Positions 8,408 to 19,330 of a stretch of DNA of 64,000 nucleotides are shown here, in pieces. Each line of letters starts with the position of its first letter. Positions within the stretch are counted from its first letter, which is position 1. The translations under genes were made by a program, and so were the position numbers. Source of the stretch: JBDLSY01 sp041170585 (lineage in GTDB: Bacteria; Pseudomonadota; Gammaproteobacteria; Burkholderiales; Burkholderiaceae_C); assembly GCA_041170585.1 (NCBI GenBank), contig JBEDNN010000037.1, forward strand, positions 21,427 through 85,426, in the 5' to 3' direction. The notes beneath the pieces are model-generated. The model ran no database searches. It was not told the DNA's origin and worked only from the letters and a program-made list of their open reading frames with translations.

Positions 8408-11400
8408 CTAAAGCATACGTTTTAAATACTGCCCAGTGTAACTGCCTGCCATAGTTGCTACAGTCTCTGGTGTACCTTCTGCCACAATGTGTCCGCCACC
8501 TGCACCGCCTTCAGGGCCCATATCAATTAACCAATCGGCGGTTTTAATTACATCTAAATTGTGTTCAATCACAACAATGGTATTGCCAGAATCACGCAAT
8601 TGATGAATGACTTTTAATAATTGAGCGACATCATGAAAGTGTAAACCCGTTGTCGGTTCATCTAACACATATAAAGTTTTACCTGTATCGCGTTTAGACA
8701 ACTCTAAAGATAATTTGACGCGTTGGGCTTCACCTCCCGACAAAGTAGTTGCATTTTGACCCAGCCGAATATAACTTAAACCTACTTCCATTAAAGTAGC
8801 TAATTTACGATTAACTGTGGGTACAGCATCAAATAAACGATAGGCTTCTTCTACCGTCAAATTTAATACTTCAGCAATATTCATACCTTTCCATCGTACA
8901 TCTAAGGTTTCACGGTTATAGCGTTTACCTTCACATGTATCACAAGGCACATAAATATCGGGTAAAAAGTGCATAGCGACTTTGACGACACCATCACCTT
9001 CACAGGCTTCACAACGGCCACCTTTGACATTAAAACTAAACCGACCTGGTTCATAACCCCTTGCTTTGGCTTCAGCCGTGTTTGCAAATAATTCGCGTAA
9101 AGGTGTGAATAAGCCCGTATAGGTTGCAGGATTACTACGCGGTGTGCGTCCAATTGCCGATTGGTCTACATTAATGACTTTATCAAAACGATCTAGCCCT
9201 TCTATACGAATATGTGCAGCGGGTTCTTCATGGGCTTTGTGAATGGCTTTTGCGCTGGCTTTATATAAAGTGTCATTAATTAAAGTACTTTTTCCACTGC
9301 CGCTAACGCCTGTAACACAAGTAAACAAACCAACAGGGATATTAGCCTTTATATTTTTTAAATTATGGCTACTTGCTCCCACAATACTGACCCAAGCATC
9401 GCTGGGTTGATGCCGTTTTTTAGGAATGGCAATGCTTTTTCTACCCGCTAAATAATCACCTGTAATACTGCTTACATTAGCGATTATTTCTTGAGCTGTG
9501 CCTTGTGCTAAGACTGTGCCACCGTGTTCACCCGCACCAGGGCCCATATCCACTACACAATCAGCCGCACGAATCATATCTTCGTCATGTTCAACAACTA
9601 AAACAGTATTCCCTAAATCACGTAAATGTTGTAAGGTACTAATTAAGCGGTCATTATCACGTTGATGTAATCCAATACTAGGTTCGTCAAGTACATACAT
9701 AACCCCTGTTAAACCGCTACCGATTTGACTGGCTAATCGAATGCGTTGACCTTCACCGCCGCTTAATGTATTGGCACTGCGGTCTAAACTCAAATAGTTT
9801 AAGCCGACATTGTTTAAAAAAGTTAAGCGGGCAATCACCTCACGCAAAATACGTTCAGCAATCGCACCTTTAGCACCAGATAATTTAAGCGTGGTTAAAT
9901 AATTTAAACTATCAGCCAGAGTCATACGACTGACTTCATGAATACTGGGTTCAAAAGTACCGTGAGCAGGGATTAATTTAACATAACGTGCTTCCGCTTT
10001 TAAGCGTGTACCTTGACAATCAGGGCAGGGTTTAGCACTGATATAACGGGCTAAATCTTCTTTAACAAAGTTGCTTTCGCTATCACGGTAACGCCGTTCA
10101 AAATTATTGATAATGCCTTCAAACGGGGCATTGCGTGTCACACTTGTGCCTTTATCGCTTAAATAAATAATAGGAATTTTTACAATGCCTGTTCCATTTA
10201 AAATAATATGCTGGGCTTCTTTGGGTAAATCTTTCCAAGGTGTTTCGGTACTAAAGTGATAATGTGAAGCAACATTTTGCAGTACTTGATGATAGTAACC
10301 GTTTCGTTTATCCCAGCCTTTGATAGCACCATTTTCTAAGCTTAAATTAGGGTGCATCACAATACGCGATGCATCCATAAACTGGACTTCACCTAAGCCG
10401 CTGCATGATTCACAAGCCCCTGCTGGATTATTAAAACTAAACAATCTAGGCTCTAATTCTTTGAGTGAAAAACCACATTCAGGACAGGCATAACGGTTAC
10501 TAAATACATGAGACTCGCCTGATTCATTGTCCATGTTTACGACTAAAGCTCGTCCTTGTGCTAACCGTAAAGCAGTTTCTAAGCTTTCAGCTAACCTTTG
10601 TCGTTGTTCATCAGCGGTATTTATTTCAATAGTTTTGATTTTTATGCGGTCAACCACCACATCAATAGTATGTTTTTCAGTCTTTTTTAAGTCAGGAAAT
10701 TGGTCAGTTTCAATTAAACGGGCAGGGCTATCGCCTGTTTTTAAACGCAAACGAATAAACCCTTGTGCTTGTAATTGTTTGACTAAATCTTGATGTGTAC
10801 CTTTGGTATCACTGATTACAGGGGCAAGAATCATTAATTTAGTATTCACAGGCATCGCTAATAAAGTATCTACCATCTGCGAAACACTTTGAGCTGCCAA
10901 TGGATTTTTAGGGTGTTTAGGGCAATGGGGTGTGCCTGCACGTGCAAACAATAAGCGCAAGTAATCATGAATTTCGGTGACTGTACCCACAGTTGAACGC
11001 GGATTATGACTAGCGGCTTTTTGTTCAATACTAATTGCGGGTGATAAACCCTCTATTGAATCAACATCGGGCTTATCCATCAATTGTAAAAATTGTCTTG
11101 CATAAGCAGATAAACTTTCAACATAACGACGCTGACCTTCGGCATATAAAGTATCAAAAGCTAAACTACTTTTACCGCTGCCTGATACTCCCGTAATCAC
11201 TGTTAAAGTATGTTTAGGAATGTCTAAATCTATATTTTTTAAGTTGTGTGTGCGTGCGCCACGTATTTTTAAAGTGCGTTCGCGTAAAGCCTGAGCAAGG
11301 TAACGCGGTTCAGTATTATCAATATTATTACTATCAATATTATTACTGTCATTAATAGTATTATTAATAGTATTATTAATATTAGTATTTTTATTAGTAT

Positions 11401-11446
11401 TAGTAGTTGATTTTATTTTTGTAGTCTTGGTCTTTGATGAAGGCAT
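8408..11446 (-). CDS. uvrA: Excinuclease ABC subunit A
   Basis: UvrA is the damage-recognition ATPase of nucleotide excision repair. Both ABC modules are present: the first P-loop GVSGSGKSS at 86-94, a second GVSGSGKST in the C-terminal half, and two LSGGE signatures. The zinc-binding cysteines are visible in [16 protein letters not shown] and CEACEGDG ... CDTCEG. The 1012 aa exceed the usual length of about 940, chiefly through an N-terminal tail of about 55 residues rich in Asn/Thr/Ile/Lys, encoded by ATTATTAATAGT-like DNA repeats. No better internal ATG is available before the conserved [12 protein letters not shown]. Confidence 0.96.
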   Translation of the reverse strand: MPSSKTKTTKIKSTTNTNKNTNINNTINNTINDSNNIDSNNIDNTEPRYLAQALRERTLKIRGARTHNLKNIDLDIPKHTLTVITGVSGSGKSSLAFDTLYAEGQRRYVESLSAYARQFLQLMDKPDVDSIEGLSPAISIEQKAASHNPRSTVGTVTEIHDYLRLLFARAGTPHCPKHPKNPLAAQSVSQMVDTLLAMPVNTKLMILAPVISDTKGTHQDLVKQLQAQGFIRLRLKTGDSPARLIETDQFPDLKKTEKHTIDVVVDRIKIKTIEINTADEQRQRLAESLETALRLAQGRALVVNMDNESGESHVFSNRYACPECGFSLKELEPRLFSFNNPAGACESCSGLGEVQFMDASRIVMHPNLSLENGAIKGWDKRNGYYHQVLQNVASHYHFSTETPWKDLPKEAQHIILNGTGIVKIPIIYLSDKGTSVTRNAPFEGIINNFERRYRDSESNFVKEDLARYISAKPCPDCQGTRLKAEARYVKLIPAHGTFEPSIHEVSRMTLADSLNYLTTLKLSGAKGAIAERILREVIARLTFLNNVGLNYLSLDRSANTLSGGEGQRIRLASQIGSGLTGVMYVLDEPSIGLHQRDNDRLISTLQHLRDLGNTVLVVEHDEDMIRAADCVVDMGPGAGEHGGTVLAQGTAQEIIANVSSITGDYLAGRKSIAIPKKRHQPSDAWVSIVGASSHNLKNIKANIPVGLFTCVTGVSGSGKSTLINDTLYKASAKAIHKAHEEPAAHIRIEGLDRFDKVINVDQSAIGRTPRSNPATYTGLFTPLRELFANTAEAKARGYEPGRFSFNVKGGRCEACEGDGVVKVAMHFLPDIYVPCDTCEGKRYNRETLDVRWKGMNIAEVLNLTVEEAYRLFDAVPTVNRKLATLMEVGLSYIRLGQNATTLSGGEAQRVKLSLELSKRDTGKTLYVLDEPTTGLHFHDVAQLLKVIHQLRDSGNTIVVIEHNLDVIKTADWLIDMGPEGGAGGGHIVAEGTPETVATMAGSYTGQYLKRML

Positions 11447-11486
11447 TATTAAAAATAAGGTTATGTTTAATTATTCATAGATATTT

Positions 11487-11584
11487 GAATATTAATTATT
11501 GAATATTAATTATTGAATATTAATTATTGAATATTAATTATTGAATATTAATTATTGAATATTAATTATTGAATATTAATTATT
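11487..11584. repeat. 14-bp tandem repeat, seven copies
   Basis: GAATATTAATTATT is repeated seven times without error between uvrA and holC. The array covers the holC stop codon (11580-11582), so repeat expansion or contraction would touch the end of that reading frame. Confidence 0.95.
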
Positions 11585-12062
11585 GAGTATTGATTAAATC
11601 TAAATGACTCATAGGATAACCCCGCTGTTTATAAAACAAAAAACGTTCTCGTCCTTTAGTTTTAGACGTTTCATCAACACCAATAATTTCAATTAATCGC
11701 TTAAAGCGTGCAAAATAGCTAGGAACAGTCAGCCCAATATTAATGATTAAATAATCACAATGGGGTGGTAATGAATTAAATAAATGAGTTGTTTCAGAAG
11801 AAGTATTGTCTGTATTAGGCATTAATAATACTGGCGTATTAGCCAGTAAAGTATTGTCTATATCCGTATCACTACACAATAAATGAGGAATAAAACTAGT
11901 AGTATCAAAAGTCCATAAATAAGTATCTAATTCCTGTAGTGACGCCAGCGTTCCTGTTATGACAACGCGGGCATCACTATGAGTATTCAGTGCTTTCACA
12001 ATGAGCCGTTGTATTACCGATAAAGTATTAAGCGCATTAAAATAAAAATCAACTTGAGTCAT
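11580..12062 (-). CDS. holC: DNA polymerase III chi subunit
   Basis: HolC joins the clamp loader to single-stranded-DNA-binding protein. The 160-aa product keeps family features: an opening VDFYFNAL, TYLWTFDTTSFIPHLL, a central LIINIG strand and a C-terminal RFLFYKQRGYP. pepA-holC is a conserved gammaproteobacterial order; here a nuclease-like gene lies between them. Confidence 0.85.
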   Translation of the reverse strand: MTQVDFYFNALNTLSVIQRLIVKALNTHSDARVVITGTLASLQELDTYLWTFDTTSFIPHLLCSDTDIDNTLLANTPVLLMPNTDNTSSETTHLFNSLPPHCDYLIINIGLTVPSYFARFKRLIEIIGVDETSKTKGRERFLFYKQRGYPMSHLDLINTQ

Positions 12063-12066
12063 TAAT

Positions 12067-12591
12067 TTAAAATCCTTTCATACCATCTATTTGAATATTA
12101 AGTTTTTCGCCTTTGCGTTTAAGCACGAACAAGCCTTGTGCTTTTGCGGCTTTACTGACGTCTTTTGGTACACTTAAAGCAGCAATACCGCCATAAATAA
12201 GGTAATGCTTAAATTCGGGGCAGTCGCGTTTAAACCGTGCAATTTGGGCATGGACTTGTTCAAGATCGTTAATATGGGCTTTATATTTAACCTCTACAAT
12301 ACCCACATTGGCACCATTGACCATCACAATGTCATATTCACTTTGCTTGCCTTTGCGTCCTACAATTAACTGTGGCGTTATGCGGTTAAACTGAATATTA
12401 CCTAAAAATGGTTCACTGACTAAACTGTTAAAAAAGAATTCTTCAGCGACTGACCCTTGATTACTGGCAATTCCACCGCACAAAGCAGTCAATTTATCTA
12501 ATTTAGCATCAGTTTTAGCCATCTGTGCATCGGTTTTAGCTTGTGCTATCGCAAGACTAGCTACTAAATCTCTTAATTCTTGGTCAGTCAT
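12067..12591 (-). CDS. Small PD-(D/E)XK nuclease-like protein, paralogue 2
   Basis: The 174-aa protein has the same opening (MTDQELRDLVASLAIAQAKT) and tail (LFVLKRKGE) as the product of 7782-8327. Its core has Asp87 (SEYDIVMVNG) and Glu100-Val-Lys102 (VGIVEVKYKA). It lies 4 bases upstream of holC, between pepA and holC, which are normally neighbours, so it looks like an insertion into a housekeeping locus. The middle of the protein has diverged strongly from paralogue 1. Biological role unknown. Confidence 0.75.
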   Translation of the reverse strand: MTDQELRDLVASLAIAQAKTDAQMAKTDAKLDKLTALCGGIASNQGSVAEEFFFNSLVSEPFLGNIQFNRITPQLIVGRKGKQSEYDIVMVNGANVGIVEVKYKAHINDLEQVHAQIARFKRDCPEFKHYLIYGGIAALSVPKDVSKAAKAQGLFVLKRKGEKLNIQIDGMKGF

Positions 12592-12775
12592 ATTGTTCCT
12601 AAATCGCTGTTAGTTGTATATAGCTTTATATAGTCAAAATAATATTTATTTGGTATTGCTACTTAAAAATAGTTATTGTGTTTTTTATCTTACGCAAGCT
12701 TTATTTTGCTAAGAAAATTTTAGAAATATATACTTTAACCATATTAAAATAGCAATGCCATTTATTTTTATATTG

Positions 12776-14416
12776 TTATATCTTTTGTACGGCTACATCA
12801 ATTAAATATTGTGTTAATAATGGAACAGGGCGACCTGTTGCACTTTTTAAAGCACCTGCCTTCCAAGCAGTACCCGCAATGTCTAAATGTGCCCAAGAAT
12901 AGGATTGTGTAAATTTACTTAAAAAACAGGCTGCTACTACACTGCCTGCAGCGCGTCCACCCGTACTAGCAATATTAGCAATATCGGCAGTGTTACTAAT
13001 TAATTGTTCATGGTATTCATCATTTGTTGGCATAGCCCATGCAGTGTCTTGAGCCGTGTTACCAGCGTTTAATAACTGTTGATTTAAAGTTGGATTATTT
13101 GAAAATAAGCCTGAATGAACTGCACCTAAAGCAATCACGCAAGCACCTGTTAAAGTTGCAATATCAATCACAGCAGCCGGTTTAAAGCGTTCTACATAGC
13201 TTAGTGCATCACATAAAATTAAGCGGCCTTCGGCATCAGTATTCAGTACTTCTATAGTTTTTCCACTCATACTGGTGACTACATCACCAGGTTTTGTCGC
13301 TTTACCATTGGGCATATTTTCTGTTGCAACAATTACGCCAATAATATTGAGTGGTAAATTTAAACTAGCAGCTGCATGAAAAGTACCTAATACGCTGGCC
13401 GCACCGCACATATCGTATTTCATCTCATGCATACCTTCTGCAGGCTTTAACGAAATGCCCCCTGTGTCAAATGTAACGCCTTTACCCACCAATACATAAG
13501 GGGCATCACCCGATTTACCGCCCATGTGTGTTAAGATAATTAAACGTGGTGGCTCGTCTGAACCTGCTGCAACGGACAAAAAACTACCCATATTTAAAGC
13601 CTTTAGCTGCTTTCTTTTGAGTATTTCACACCCTAAACCAAATTGTTTAGCTAATTGTTTAGCTTGGTTTGCTAAATAAGTGGGCGTACAAATATTAGCG
13701 GGTAAATTACCCATTTCTTTTGCAAAGTTAGTCCCTTGACCAATAGCCGCACCGTGTGCAATGGCAGTTTTTGTAACTAGTTTTTCAGTTGATACAATCG
13801 GTAATAAAAGCGTTTTTAAACGGTGTTTAGCCAATGGTTTACTAAATGTTGCATCGTATTGATAACACACATCATGGGCAATTTGTACCGCATATTTGGC
13901 TTTTTTATCAATACTAAAATTAAACTCGTCATTGATAACACTGTCATGTATACCGATTAATACTGTTTTGACAGTTCCATTAGCACAGTCGTGTAAGGCT
14001 GCACGCAATGCTTTGATATAACGCTTCACACTAAGTTTATCTGAATCACCCAATCCAACGCAAATAATACGGGCTGCTTTAATAGGGTTACCTTTATTAG
14101 GATAAATAGTATGGGTTTTACTCAATACTTTAGGTAAATCGTTTAAGCTAGCAGGGCTTAAATTTAAAGTTTTTAGTACTGCCAAACTAATGGGTGGTGC
14201 ATTTAAATTTGCTTCACTCATTGAGTCAGATAAAATTGACGGTGTAAAAATACCAATAATTAAGGCATCGCAGTGTTCAGCTAAAATAGTATTAATTCCA
14301 TTAATACTAGCATTAACATTAATATTAGCATTAACATTAGTATCAACGTTATAAGTTAATAATTTAGCGGCAATATTTGGGGCTTGATTGGGAAAGTAGT
14401 GTTTAGAATGTTTCAT
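12776..14416 (-). CDS. pepA: Leucyl (cytosol) aminopeptidase
   Basis: This is an M17 metallo-aminopeptidase; E. coli PepA is also a DNA-binding protein in Xer recombination. The metal-site motifs are intact: VGKGVTFDTGGISLKP, KYDMCGAA and NTDAEGRL. At 546 aa it is longer than the usual 500, in part from an Asn-rich N-terminal insert (NVDTNVNANINVNASING) encoded by short DNA repeats. It is divergent from lptF, as in many gammaproteobacteria. Confidence 0.95.
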   Translation of the reverse strand: MKHSKHYFPNQAPNIAAKLLTYNVDTNVNANINVNASINGINTILAEHCDALIIGIFTPSILSDSMSEANLNAPPISLAVLKTLNLSPASLNDLPKVLSKTHTIYPNKGNPIKAARIICVGLGDSDKLSVKRYIKALRAALHDCANGTVKTVLIGIHDSVINDEFNFSIDKKAKYAVQIAHDVCYQYDATFSKPLAKHRLKTLLLPIVSTEKLVTKTAIAHGAAIGQGTNFAKEMGNLPANICTPTYLANQAKQLAKQFGLGCEILKRKQLKALNMGSFLSVAAGSDEPPRLIILTHMGGKSGDAPYVLVGKGVTFDTGGISLKPAEGMHEMKYDMCGAASVLGTFHAAASLNLPLNIIGVIVATENMPNGKATKPGDVVTSMSGKTIEVLNTDAEGRLILCDALSYVERFKPAAVIDIATLTGACVIALGAVHSGLFSNNPTLNQQLLNAGNTAQDTAWAMPTNDEYHEQLISNTADIANIASTGGRAAGSVVAACFLSKFTQSYSWAHLDIAGTAWKAGALKSATGRPVPLLTQYLIDVAVQKI

Positions 14417-14576
14417 AGTTAAATTTTTATTTAGAGTTTATAGAGTTTATAAAATTTAATTAAAGTCTTTTTAAAGTCTTTTTTTGAGATTTTTTACAAG
14501 ACTTCTACTATATGGCAAGAAGAATATATATTTTAAATATATATTTTAATAGACCTTTTTCAAAATTATTCAAAAT

Positions 14577-15785
14577 ATGATTTTTAAACGAACGTTACAA
14601 CGCGACCTTATTTTTTATAGTACTGCAGTGTATGCAGGCTTAGTGCTGATTACGTTGACTTTTACTTTAATTAAATTATTAACACAAGCAGGTGATGGCA
14701 AGATTGACCCACAATCTGTGTTTATTTTGCTAGGGTTTGCAATTATTAATTTTCAAGCCCTGATGCTATCACTTAGCGTTTTTATGGGTACTTTGCTAGT
14801 ATATAGCCGCATGTGGCGTGACAGTGAAATGGTAGTCTGGCAATCTAGTGGTTTGAGTTTATATCAATTTATCACTCCAACAATAGGATTTGCTTTACCC
14901 ATTGCTTTATTAGCTGCTTTGTTTGGCTTATTAATTGCCCCTTGGGCGAATCAACAAGCCTATCAATACCGTGATAATTTTATACAGCGGCAAGATATTT
15001 CGCGTATTGCTGCACAACAATTTAAAGAAAGTAGTGATGGTTCAAGGGTTTTTTATGTGGGTACATCAGATGAACGTTCGCGTACTGTAAACAATGTATT
15101 TATTTTAGAAAAAAAACCTGTACACAGTATGTCAGCTTCTACCAAAAAAATACTCGATTTATTGCCATTAGAACCTATTTCTGGAGTATTTATGGCCGAA
15201 ACTATGGTTGCTGCTGCTCAAGGGCGGGTATATACTAATAAAGAAGGTGAACAATATTTAGAACTCAATCAAGGCAGGCGTTATCAATTACCCAGTGCTT
15301 CACACAATGCAGGTACAGTAGCATCTACTGAAATAACTAATTTTATGCAGTTTGAACAATACCGTACTTTGTTGGCAACACCATCGTCTAATTCTAAAAC
15401 AACGGTACTGCCAGCCAAACAACGTTCGTCAAACAGTTTATTGATACATTTAAATACCATCGCACAAGCTGAATTATCATGGCGTATAAGCGGGGCATTC
15501 ATGTGTGTCATATTAGCCATTTTAGCTGTACCTTTGTCCTACTTTAATCCACGCAGCGGCAAGTCTACTCCTTTAGTAATGGCAGTATTAATATTTATTG
15601 TGTATGTCAATACGATAAACCTAGCCAAAGATTATTTAGAGTTAGGAAAAATAACTGCTTTTATTGCAATCATAATCCCGCATGGTTTAATTTTGTTTTT
15701 ATCGTGGGGATTATTGTTGTTGCGAAGTCAGTCGCTTAGACCCGTTGTCGGAAAATGGCGTAAATGGGTATCAAATATTAGGTAA
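14577..15785 (+). CDS. lptF: LPS export system permease LptF
   Basis: LptF is one of the two inner-membrane permeases of the LptB2FG complex that extracts lipopolysaccharide. The 402-aa protein has N-terminal membrane helices (about 12-36 and 50-75), a third pair near 100-125, a periplasmic beta-jellyroll (about 130-290), and three C-terminal helices. lptG, which normally follows lptF, is absent here. The stop codon falls in the first bases of a palindromic element (GGTAATG...), so the C-terminus may have been set by that insertion. Confidence 0.92.
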   Translation: MIFKRTLQRDLIFYSTAVYAGLVLITLTFTLIKLLTQAGDGKIDPQSVFILLGFAIINFQALMLSLSVFMGTLLVYSRMWRDSEMVVWQSSGLSLYQFITPTIGFALPIALLAALFGLLIAPWANQQAYQYRDNFIQRQDISRIAAQQFKESSDGSRVFYVGTSDERSRTVNNVFILEKKPVHSMSASTKKILDLLPLEPISGVFMAETMVAAAQGRVYTNKEGEQYLELNQGRRYQLPSASHNAGTVASTEITNFMQFEQYRTLLATPSSNSKTTVLPAKQRSSNSLLIHLNTIAQAELSWRISGAFMCVILAILAVPLSYFNPRSGKSTPLVMAVLIFIVYVNTINLAKDYLELGKITAFIAIIIPHGLILFLSWGLLLLRSQSLRPVVGKWRKWVSNIR

Positions 15786-15838
15786 TGTTAAATTTTAATT
15801 TTTATAAATACTGTAAAAGTTAAAATTTTAAAATTACC
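15781..15838. mobile_element. 58-bp palindromic derivative of the MITE
   Basis: It starts with the same GGTAATGTTAAATTTTAA as the 114-bp elements and ends with nearly the reverse complement (TTAAAATTTTAAAATTACC). It looks like two left ends joined, with the interior deleted. I see no target-site duplication. It supplies the lptF stop codon and could act as a weak bidirectional hairpin. Confidence 0.6.
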
Positions 15839-15919
15839 CACTTATCAATTAAGTTATTGTTTAAATGTAACTTAATTTTCGTAAACTTTAATCAAATAAA
15901 ATAAAAAATAGTCCAAATT

Positions 15920-16978
15920 ATGCCTATTAATACTATAAAAAATAATATAAAAAATAATATTGAATCTGATTTGATAGATGCACCAGATACTTTGGCACGT
16001 TGTTTAGTGGCTGACTCACAAGTGCGGACAGTTGCGGTAAATTTACAAACTGCATGGCTTGATTTATTGGGTCAAAAGCAACTGCCTTTAGTGGTGCAAC
16101 AGTTATTAGGTGATTTATGTGCCGTTGCCCCTTTGTTAGCAGCTACTTTAAAGCTAGACGGTGCTTTAGTACTACAAATTCAAGGTGATTCTAAAAGTCC
16201 TGTTCGCCTAATCGTAGTTGAATATACGGCAAACCGTACTTTACGTGCAGCGGTTACATTTAACGATGCTGTAGATTGGAGCGATTTTTTGACACACTTT
16301 ATGGCTGCTACCATTGGTTTACAACAACTGGTTAATGTACAGGGTTTAGGGCGTTTTGTGGTTATATTAGACCCGACTCACAAATTACCTGGACAAAAGC
16401 CTTATACCAGTTTAGTGCCGATTGTTGGAAACTGTGTAGCCCATAGTATTGATTATTACATGGCTAATAGTGAACAATTATCGACTAAAGTCCTACTAGC
16501 GTCTAGTCCAACAGCTTGTGCAGGCATATTAATTCAGCGCATGCCCTTATTAGGTGGTAAGTTAGCGACGCATTTACAGCAAATTACTTTTAACGACCAA
16601 GGTCATGAAGTACTAGCCGATGAAGCCCACGATGACACTTGGTTAAGAATGAAGCACCTAGTAAATACACTTAAACCAACAGAGATGCTGCTTACTAATC
16701 CTGTAACTTTATTGCGGCGTTTATTTTGGCAGGAAAATCCTATAGCTGCTGATAGCCAAATAGTACGGTTTTTTTGTGCCTGTTCTCGCCAAAAAGTGCA
16801 AAATATGTTAAAAATGTTAGGGGCTGAAGAAGTAAATAGTATTGTGCTTGAACAAGGTCAGGTTAGCGTAAATTGTGATTATTGTGGATCTGCTTATCAT
16901 TTTGACAAGGTTGATTGTGCCGCAATTATGGCCAGTGCTTCAAGTACTTTAAGCACCGAAGTAAATTCGGTGCAGTAA
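15920..16978 (+). CDS. hslO: Hsp33 redox-regulated chaperonin
   Basis: Hsp33 is a cytosolic holdase activated by oxidation of a zinc-bound cysteine centre. The C-terminal cluster is present as Cys286-X-Cys288 (FFCACS) and Cys319-X2-Cys322 (CDYCG). The conserved GAEEV and the core IQRMP are also present. The 352 aa exceed the usual length of about 290, with a Lys/Asn/Ile-rich N-terminal tail (NTIKNNIKNNIE) and inserted segments. The start is the ATG at 15920; a shorter start cannot be excluded. Confidence 0.92.
   Translation: MPINTIKNNIKNNIESDLIDAPDTLARCLVADSQVRTVAVNLQTAWLDLLGQKQLPLVVQQLLGDLCAVAPLLAATLKLDGALVLQIQGDSKSPVRLIVVEYTANRTLRAAVTFNDAVDWSDFLTHFMAATIGLQQLVNVQGLGRFVVILDPTHKLPGQKPYTSLVPIVGNCVAHSIDYYMANSEQLSTKVLLASSPTACAGILIQRMPLLGGKLATHLQQITFNDQGHEVLADEAHDDTWLRMKHLVNTLKPTEMLLTNPVTLLRRLFWQENPIAADSQIVRFFCACSRQKVQNMLKMLGAEEVNSIVLEQGQVSVNCDYCGSAYHFDKVDCAAIMASASSTLSTEVNSVQ
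16953..16973. terminator. Hairpin between convergent hslO and ompR
   Basis: A perfect 8-bp stem (GCACCGAA / TTCGGTGC) with a 5-base loop overlaps the last codons of hslO. No T-run follows on either strand, so it is only a candidate terminator or RNA 3'-end stabiliser. Confidence 0.4.
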
Positions 16979-17023
16979 TATGTAGTTATATTTACATTTA
17001 TATATTAGCCAAATTAGCTAAGT

Positions 17024-17743
17024 TTAAGGATTAGGTATAAAAACATAACCAACACCGCGTACAGTCTGTACATATTGAGGGTTATTCAAGTCATCTTGTT
17101 CTAATACTTTACGTAAGCGTGAAATTTGTACATCTAAACTACGGTCAAAACTACCTAATTCACGGCCTCGCGTCAGTTCCATTAATCGATCACGTGATAA
17201 AGTTTTTTTAGGGTTTTGAGTCAGTATTTTCAAAATACCAAACTCACCGGGTGTCATCACACATAAACTTTCACCTTTGTGCAGTGTACGGCGCCCCAAG
17301 TCTAAGTGATACTCACCAAAATTAAATACGGCGTCATTTAAGCTCGGTGCGTTTGCAATTTCAGGCTCTGGTACACGCTTTAGTACGGCTTGTATACGGG
17401 CTAATAACTCTTGTGGGCTAAATGGTTTACCAATGTAATCATCTGCCCCTAAATTTAGACCTTCAATGCGATTTTCGGTATCGTTCAGTGCGGTAAGCAT
17501 AATAACTGGCGTGTCATCATCAGCTTGACGCAGACTTTTTAGAACTGACCAGCCATCTTCGGGTTGCATCATTACATCTAAAACGATTAAATCAAAGCGT
17601 TCACGTAATATTAACTCGCGCAAACGCTCGGCGGTTTCTGCGACTTGAACAACAAAGCCGTTTTCTGATAAATAACGGCGAAGTAGGTCGCGTAAACGAA
17701 CATCGTCGTCTAGAACAAGAATTTTAGTTGAGATTGGAGTCAT
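17024..17743 (-). CDS. ompR: OmpR-family response regulator
   Basis: The 239-aa protein has a receiver domain (acidic pocket LDDDVRLRDLL, phospho-acceptor Asp56, Lys106 in GKPFSPQE) and a winged-helix DNA-binding domain ending QTVRGVGYVFIPNP. The DDDxRLRxLLxRYL start and the C-terminus are closest to OmpR itself, the EnvZ-dependent osmoregulator. No envZ follows; the downstream neighbour is convergent hslO. Confidence 0.88.
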   Translation of the reverse strand: MTPISTKILVLDDDVRLRDLLRRYLSENGFVVQVAETAERLRELILRERFDLIVLDVMMQPEDGWSVLKSLRQADDDTPVIMLTALNDTENRIEGLNLGADDYIGKPFSPQELLARIQAVLKRVPEPEIANAPSLNDAVFNFGEYHLDLGRRTLHKGESLCVMTPGEFGILKILTQNPKKTLSRDRLMELTRGRELGSFDRSLDVQISRLRKVLEQDDLNNPQYVQTVRGVGYVFIPNP

Positions 17744-17802
17744 AATAAGTTGTAAAAATAGTTAAAAAAATAAAAATAAAAATAAAAATAAATTAAAATA
17801 AG

Positions 17803-17850
17803 TAAATAAGTAAATAAGTAAATAAGTAAATAAGTAAATAAGTAAATAAG
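17803..17850. repeat. 8-bp tandem repeat, six copies
   Basis: TAAATAAG is repeated six times in the 303-base gap between divergent ompR and pgk. The same gap also holds a TAAAAA-type run (17768-17790). The remainder, to 18046, should contain both promoters; I cannot place them confidently. Confidence 0.95.
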
Positions 17851-18046
17851 TAAATTGATTAAATAATCAAAAATATACAGTGTTTAGGGCATCGTTATAA
17901 TACACAATATTTTAAATAAGTATAAGCCAGTTAAAAAGATAAGTATATTATGTTTCAAATCAAATGTATTAAGCTAAAATTGATACGTTTGGTTATTAAC
18001 TCTCTAACTCATTTATTTATTTTATCTTTAATATAGAGCTTATTTT

Positions 18047-19249
18047 ATGCAACTTAACTTTAAACGTCTGACTACATTGGCTGAAAATGGTTCACTTAAC
18101 AATAAACGTGTTTTTATTAGGAGTGATTTAAACGTACCACAAGACAATACTGGCTTAATTACTGATGATACACGGATTCAAGCTAGCTTACCAGCCATTC
18201 AGTTGGCATTAAAAGCGGGAGCCAAGGTGATGGTGACCAGCCATTTAGGCCGTCCTATAGAGGGTGAATTAACAGTTAAAGATTCTTTAGCACCAATAGC
18301 CATACGCTTACAAACTTTATTGAATGTACCAGTACGTCTTCACACCGATTGGCTTAATTTCAACAATCCTATTAACGCTTGTGTGGGTGAAGTTGTTTTA
18401 TTAGAAAATTGTCGCGGTAATTTAGGAGAAAAAAAAGATGATGCGTCTTTAGCAAAAGCGATGGCTGCCTTGTGTGATGTTTATGTAAATGATGCCTTTG
18501 GTACAGCCCATCGTGCTGAAGCGACTACACACGGAATAGCTTTATACGCCGCAGTTGCTTGTGCAGGCCCATTAATGGCAGCTGAATTAGATGCTTTATC
18601 TTTAGTGCTTTCTTCACCTAAACGGCCTTTGGTAGCCATTGTAGGTGGCAGTAAAGTGAGTACAAAATTACCTATTTTGCGTGCTTTAGCCAGTAAAGTA
18701 GACCAATTAATTGTAGGCGGAGGCATTGCTAATACATTTATGTTGGCGGCAGGTTTGCCGATTGGTCAATCATTGGCAGAAATAGAACAAGTGAACGAAG
18801 CAAGAGCAATTATGAACTTAATGGCAGAACGTGGTGCCAGTGTACCTATTCCGACTGATGTAATTGTTGCTGATAAATTTGCTGCCGATGCAACGGCTAC
18901 GGCTAAAGCCGCTGGTGTTGTTGCTAGTCATGAAATGATTTTTGATGTAGGTATTAATACCAGTATTGCTTTAGAAAAAATTATTTTAGAAGCAGGGACT
19001 GTGTTATGGAATGGCCCCGTAGGCGTGTTTGAATTTCCACAATTTTCTGCTGGTACGCAGCATTTAGGCAAGGCAATTGCTGCTAGCCAAGCATTTAGTA
19101 TTGCAGGTGGCGGCGATACCGTTGCAGCAATTAATCAATTTAATTTAACCAAAGATATTGATTATATTTCTACTGCGGGAGGTGCTTTTTTAGAGTTTTT
19201 AGAAGGAAAAAATCTACCTGCAGTTGCTGCTTTAGTCAGTCGTAATTAA
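18047..19249 (+). CDS. pgk: Phosphoglycerate kinase
   Basis: Glycolytic/gluconeogenic enzyme interconverting 1,3-bisphosphoglycerate and 3-phosphoglycerate. It is full length (400 aa), with the signature [20 protein letters not shown], the substrate-binding SHLGRP, the nucleotide-binding VGGSKVSTK, and the C-terminal GGGDT. It appears to be transcribed alone, or with the small lipoprotein gene 81 bases downstream. Confidence 0.97.
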   Translation: MQLNFKRLTTLAENGSLNNKRVFIRSDLNVPQDNTGLITDDTRIQASLPAIQLALKAGAKVMVTSHLGRPIEGELTVKDSLAPIAIRLQTLLNVPVRLHTDWLNFNNPINACVGEVVLLENCRGNLGEKKDDASLAKAMAALCDVYVNDAFGTAHRAEATTHGIALYAAVACAGPLMAAELDALSLVLSSPKRPLVAIVGGSKVSTKLPILRALASKVDQLIVGGGIANTFMLAAGLPIGQSLAEIEQVNEARAIMNLMAERGASVPIPTDVIVADKFAADATATAKAAGVVASHEMIFDVGINTSIALEKIILEAGTVLWNGPVGVFEFPQFSAGTQHLGKAIAASQAFSIAGGGDTVAAINQFNLTKDIDYISTAGGAFLEFLEGKNLPAVAALVSRN

Positions 19250-19330
19250 AAATAAATGAGTTACTTAGTAACTTAGTAACTTAGTAAATTAATATATTAA
19301 TACATTATTTAAAATAAAAAAAGGTTCATA

